64,000 bases of DNA. Origin: JAAFIP01 sp963775085 (GTDB taxonomy: Bacteria; Pseudomonadota; Gammaproteobacteria; Burkholderiales; Burkholderiaceae_C). Below, in pieces: positions 61,498-64,000 of this stretch. The position numbers and the translations under genes were made by a program. The DNA lies in contig CAVZHO010000011.1 in the NCBI GenBank assembly GCA_963775085.1, forward strand, positions 1 through 64,000, given 5' to 3'. How positions within the stretch are numbered: the first letter of the stretch is position 1; the number at the start of each line of letters is the position of its first letter. The notes below the pieces were generated by a model that was not told the origin of the DNA, made no database searches, and saw only the letters and a list, made by a program, of their open reading frames with translations.

Positions 61498-63306
61498 ATG
61501 CGAACTTGCGTGCTGCGCCTGCTGCTCCTGCTGTGCCTATTCATTCACCCTGTACAAGGCTATTCGGCGGTTAATCTGGACGATGTAGGCACGGCACGCG
61601 ATGTCGGCATGCAGTCGCAGTGGTGGTTGACCAGCAACACCAAGGCGGGCATTGCCGAGATAGCCTCCGCGCAAAGCCTGGCGCTGTTTGTGCCCAATGC
61701 GCACGACAAAACCTACCGTTTGAGCGAAGACAACCGGCTGTGGCTGCGCCTGGATGTGCAGCGCAGCAGCAAAGCACCTGCCATCTGGGTGCTGTCCGTG
61801 CCCTTGCCGTATATCGACAAGGTGATTTTTTACCAGCCCAATGCTAACGGTGGCTTCAGCGCGCTGTCTGCCGGGGACCGTATCCCCGTGGCGCAATGGC
61901 CCGAGCGGGCACGCTACCCGCTGTTTCGCTTCAGTTTGCCGGAGGGTACGCAAACCCTGTATGTGCAAATCCAAGGCAGTACCGCTGCCAATATTCCTGT
62001 CGTGATGGCCAGCGAGGCGGAGGCCAACAGTGATACGCAAATCAGCTATCTGGCGCTGGGGCTGGTGTTTGGTTTGCTGCTGCTGATGGTGCTGGTGTGT
62101 GGCTTGCAGGGCTACGCCTACAAGGACAGAATTTATGCCCTGTATGGTGTGTACGTGCTGATGGTGATTGTGGCCATTGCCTGTTACCACGGCTTGGCAG
62201 CACAGTATCTGTGGGATGAGAGCCCGGTGTGGGCAGACAATTCGCAGGCGGTACTGGGTTCGCTCACCTCCGGTATGGCGCTGTTTTTTGTGCACCAGGT
62301 GACGGGGGTGGCAGCTTTTTCGCGCCGCTGGTCAATGGGTTTATTGGCGCTCAGTGGCGCTGGCATGGCCGTGGCGGCGGCATACTTTATTCTGCCGCGC
62401 CCGCTAGGGGTTGCCATGCTCGGGGTGTACGTCACAGTCAGTTCCGTGCTGGGGCTGTGGATAGCCCTGAAAACCTGGCGGCGTGGTGACCGTATTGGCC
62501 TGTGGGTAGCCGCTGCCCATGCGCCATTGGTGGTGATCGCCGTGGCGATTTTGATGCGTGCCCTGGGCTTGGGCAGCTTTATGTGGGTGGTGCAATGGGG
62601 CTTGGTAGGTGCGTTTCTGATCGAGGTCATTTTGCTGATGATGGCCTTGCAACTGCGCTCGCGCGAACGCCACGATGCACAAAACCGCAGAGAGGCCATG
62701 TATACGCATGACCCGCTGACGGGACTGCTGTCGGTGCATATGTTTGAAGACCGCCTGCGCCAGACCATCATCCGCGCCCGCCGCCATCGTGAGGACGCGG
62801 CCATTGTGCTGGTCAGACTGGTCAATTACCCGCAGATTCTTGCCGCCTATGGCACGCCCACCGCCGAAAAAAGCCTGCTCAATGCGGTGCTCAAATTGCG
62901 CCGCGTGCTGCGCGACGTGGACACCGCCAGCCGCGTGGGTGAGGCAGAGTTTGGTTTGATTCTGGAGGGTATTTCGGCGCGCAACACGGTGACCAAAGCG
63001 GCCGCCCGCCTGGTCGCCTTGGGTTTGATGCCGCTGGAGGGCATCAAACCCGAAATTGCCTTGCAGTTTCACTTTGCCGGGGTGATTCTGCACGAGTACG
63101 TGGACGATCCGGAACACATTATGGACAAACTCAAGAGTTTGCTACTCACGATGTCGCCCCGCACCCGCAGGCCGATCCGCTTTCTGGAATTGCCGCAAAC
63201 CGAGTTGATGGGGCTGGAGTCCCTGGACGAGTCCCAATTTGGTCACTCCAGTGATGCGGATGCCACACACAGCAGCACACCGCCGGTGCTGGCCAGCAGG
63301 CGCTAG
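61498..63306 (+). CDS. 7TM-DISM sensor with degenerate GGDEF domain
   Basis: A 602-residue membrane protein: a signal-like first segment (MRTCVLRLLLLLCLFIHPVQG), a periplasmic 7TMR-DISMED2-like domain (~30-175) with NRLWLRLDVQ and a PLPYIDKVIFYQPN strand, seven transmembrane helices (~185-385), then a GGDEF-type domain (~400-560) starting THDPLTGLLSVHMFEDRL. The active-site motif reads VGEAEFGLIL instead of GGDEF, and the usual inhibitory RxxD is not clear. Diguanylate cyclase activity is therefore doubtful; it may bind GTP or act as a receptor. The stop overlaps the convergent MOSC gene. Confidence 0.86.
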   Translation: MRTCVLRLLLLLCLFIHPVQGYSAVNLDDVGTARDVGMQSQWWLTSNTKAGIAEIASAQSLALFVPNAHDKTYRLSEDNRLWLRLDVQRSSKAPAIWVLSVPLPYIDKVIFYQPNANGGFSALSAGDRIPVAQWPERARYPLFRFSLPEGTQTLYVQIQGSTAANIPVVMASEAEANSDTQISYLALGLVFGLLLLMVLVCGLQGYAYKDRIYALYGVYVLMVIVAIACYHGLAAQYLWDESPVWADNSQAVLGSLTSGMALFFVHQVTGVAAFSRRWSMGLLALSGAGMAVAAAYFILPRPLGVAMLGVYVTVSSVLGLWIALKTWRRGDRIGLWVAAAHAPLVVIAVAILMRALGLGSFMWVVQWGLVGAFLIEVILLMMALQLRSRERHDAQNRREAMYTHDPLTGLLSVHMFEDRLRQTIIRARRHREDAAIVLVRLVNYPQILAAYGTPTAEKSLLNAVLKLRRVLRDVDTASRVGEAEFGLILEGISARNTVTKAAARLVALGLMPLEGIKPEIALQFHFAGVILHEYVDDPEHIMDKLKSLLLTMSPRTRRPIRFLELPQTELMGLESLDESQFGHSSDADATHSSTPPVLASRR

Positions 63307-64000
63307 GCAAACGTCCAGGCGCCCTGCACGGTTTGCCCCACGCGCAGCACCTGCTCCACCCCTGACAGGGTGATGGCATTCATGCCAAAGCTCACGGCAC
63401 CTTGCAGTCGCGCATCTTGCCGGTAGGTTTGCAAGGTGTCGCCCACCTCGGGGCTTGGGATACCCGTTTGCGGGTCCACATTGGGAATGGGGCAACGCGG
63501 GCAGGGCTTGACCAAAGCCAGCGCGATGCTGCCCTCTTGGGTGGCGATATGCAACGCCCCGCTGCGGTCTTCGTCATGGGCTTCGATGCCGGTCAGTACG
63601 ATATTGGGCCGAAAGCGCTGTAGGGTGACCTGGGCATGACCCTGGGCAGCCAGGCGCTGGTTCAGCCCGTCCAAAGAGGCTTGACTGGCCACCAAGATCG
63701 GATAGCCATCGCTGAACTGGTTGAGTGCCGCTACGTTATTCGTCCATTGGGTACTGGACAAACGTTGATGTTCGGGGTCAAAGCGCACCAGGCGCAGTTG
63801 TTGCGCAGGCATGCCTACGGGCCGTTCCTGCATTAAAAAATCGGTAAACCACTGCGCCGCCACGTCGCCCATGTCGTAGGCGGCGCAGTCTTGGCCCCAC
63901 ACCCCGGCGCGGCAGGCTTGCTCTACTTTGTCCAGCGCAATATGCAGCGCCAGCATGCCGGGCGCGCGCAGCACCATCTCGGAGTGTTTAAGTTGCGGTT
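63303..64000 (-). CDS. MOSC domain-containing protein, 5' end outside window
   Basis: Reads from the right edge without a stop (PQLKHSEMVLRAPGM), so the start is beyond 64000. The visible ~230 residues cover the end of the MOSC N-terminal beta-barrel domain and the MOSC domain proper, with ALNQFSDGYPILVASQASLDGLN, RFRPNIVLTGIEAHDED, and the cysteine motif VKPCPRCPIPNVDPQTG that would bind molybdopterin/sulfur. The family includes YcbX-like reductases that detoxify N-hydroxylated bases. The stop shares two bases with that of the convergent GGDEF-like gene. Confidence 0.85.
   Translation of the reverse strand, partial: PQLKHSEMVLRAPGMLALHIALDKVEQACRAGVWGQDCAAYDMGDVAAQWFTDFLMQERPVGMPAQQLRLVRFDPEHQRLSSTQWTNNVAALNQFSDGYPILVASQASLDGLNQRLAAQGHAQVTLQRFRPNIVLTGIEAHDEDRSGALHIATQEGSIALALVKPCPRCPIPNVDPQTGIPSPEVGDTLQTYRQDARLQGAVSFGMNAITLSGVEQVLRVGQTVQGAWTFA

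Overview
The window looks like a chromosomal piece of a betaproteobacterium of the Burkholderiales, most likely a Comamonadaceae member near Rhodoferax or Polaromonas. This rests on gene content (DUF1840, Bug-type binding protein, a CoA-dependent aromatic-acid cluster, branched-chain-type ABC transporters paired with acyl-CoA ligases), on GC-rich codon use, and on a dispersed palindromic element of a style I associate with this family. No rRNA, tRNA or CRISPR array was seen.

Layout. (1) 1-14860: the 3' part of a giant secreted protein made of 612-bp tandem repeats, then an outer-membrane beta-barrel gene and an OmpA-type lipoprotein gene, each joined by a 4-bp stop/start overlap. (2) 15079-22535, minus strand: a 2-aminobenzoyl-CoA or salicylyl-CoA type aromatic degradation operon (flavin hydroxylase/reductase fusion, MarR regulator, enoyl-CoA hydratase, acyl-CoA dehydrogenase, CoA ligase, RidA). 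(3) 22698-26131: small conserved genes, a Bug-type binding protein and a cysteine-less rhodanese-like protein. (4) 26181-35110, minus strand: a Liv-type ABC transporter flanked by two AMP-forming ligases, with a divergent Crp/Fnr regulator at 35249. (5) 35249-41795: housekeeping genes (HPF/RaiA, pseudouridine synthase, aquaporin, HtpG, a dehydrogenase, YegP). (6) 41833-43555: a 157-bp MITE-like element abutting an IS1182-type insertion sequence. (7) 43562-58027, minus strand: a surface-polysaccharide cluster (rmlBDAC, ABC exporter, glycosyltransferases, fdtA/fdtB, methyltransferase, acetyltransferase, MBL-fold protein), with a clearly AT-rich core at about 48.5-54.6 kb that suggests transfer. 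(8) 58088-64000: acyltransferase, CdsA-like protein, ruvC, ychF, a 7TM-DISM/degenerate GGDEF protein and a MOSC protein running off the edge.

The most interesting features are the giant-protein operon with nearly identical repeats, a dispersed ~50-60 bp palindromic element (about 12 copies, several read in frame inside conserved enzymes), two ~110-120 bp inverted repeats and a repeat-derived mini-ORF inside the transporter operon, and a scatter of single-base frameshifts (giant gene, rmlA, rmlC, livG) that are either consensus errors or real lesions.
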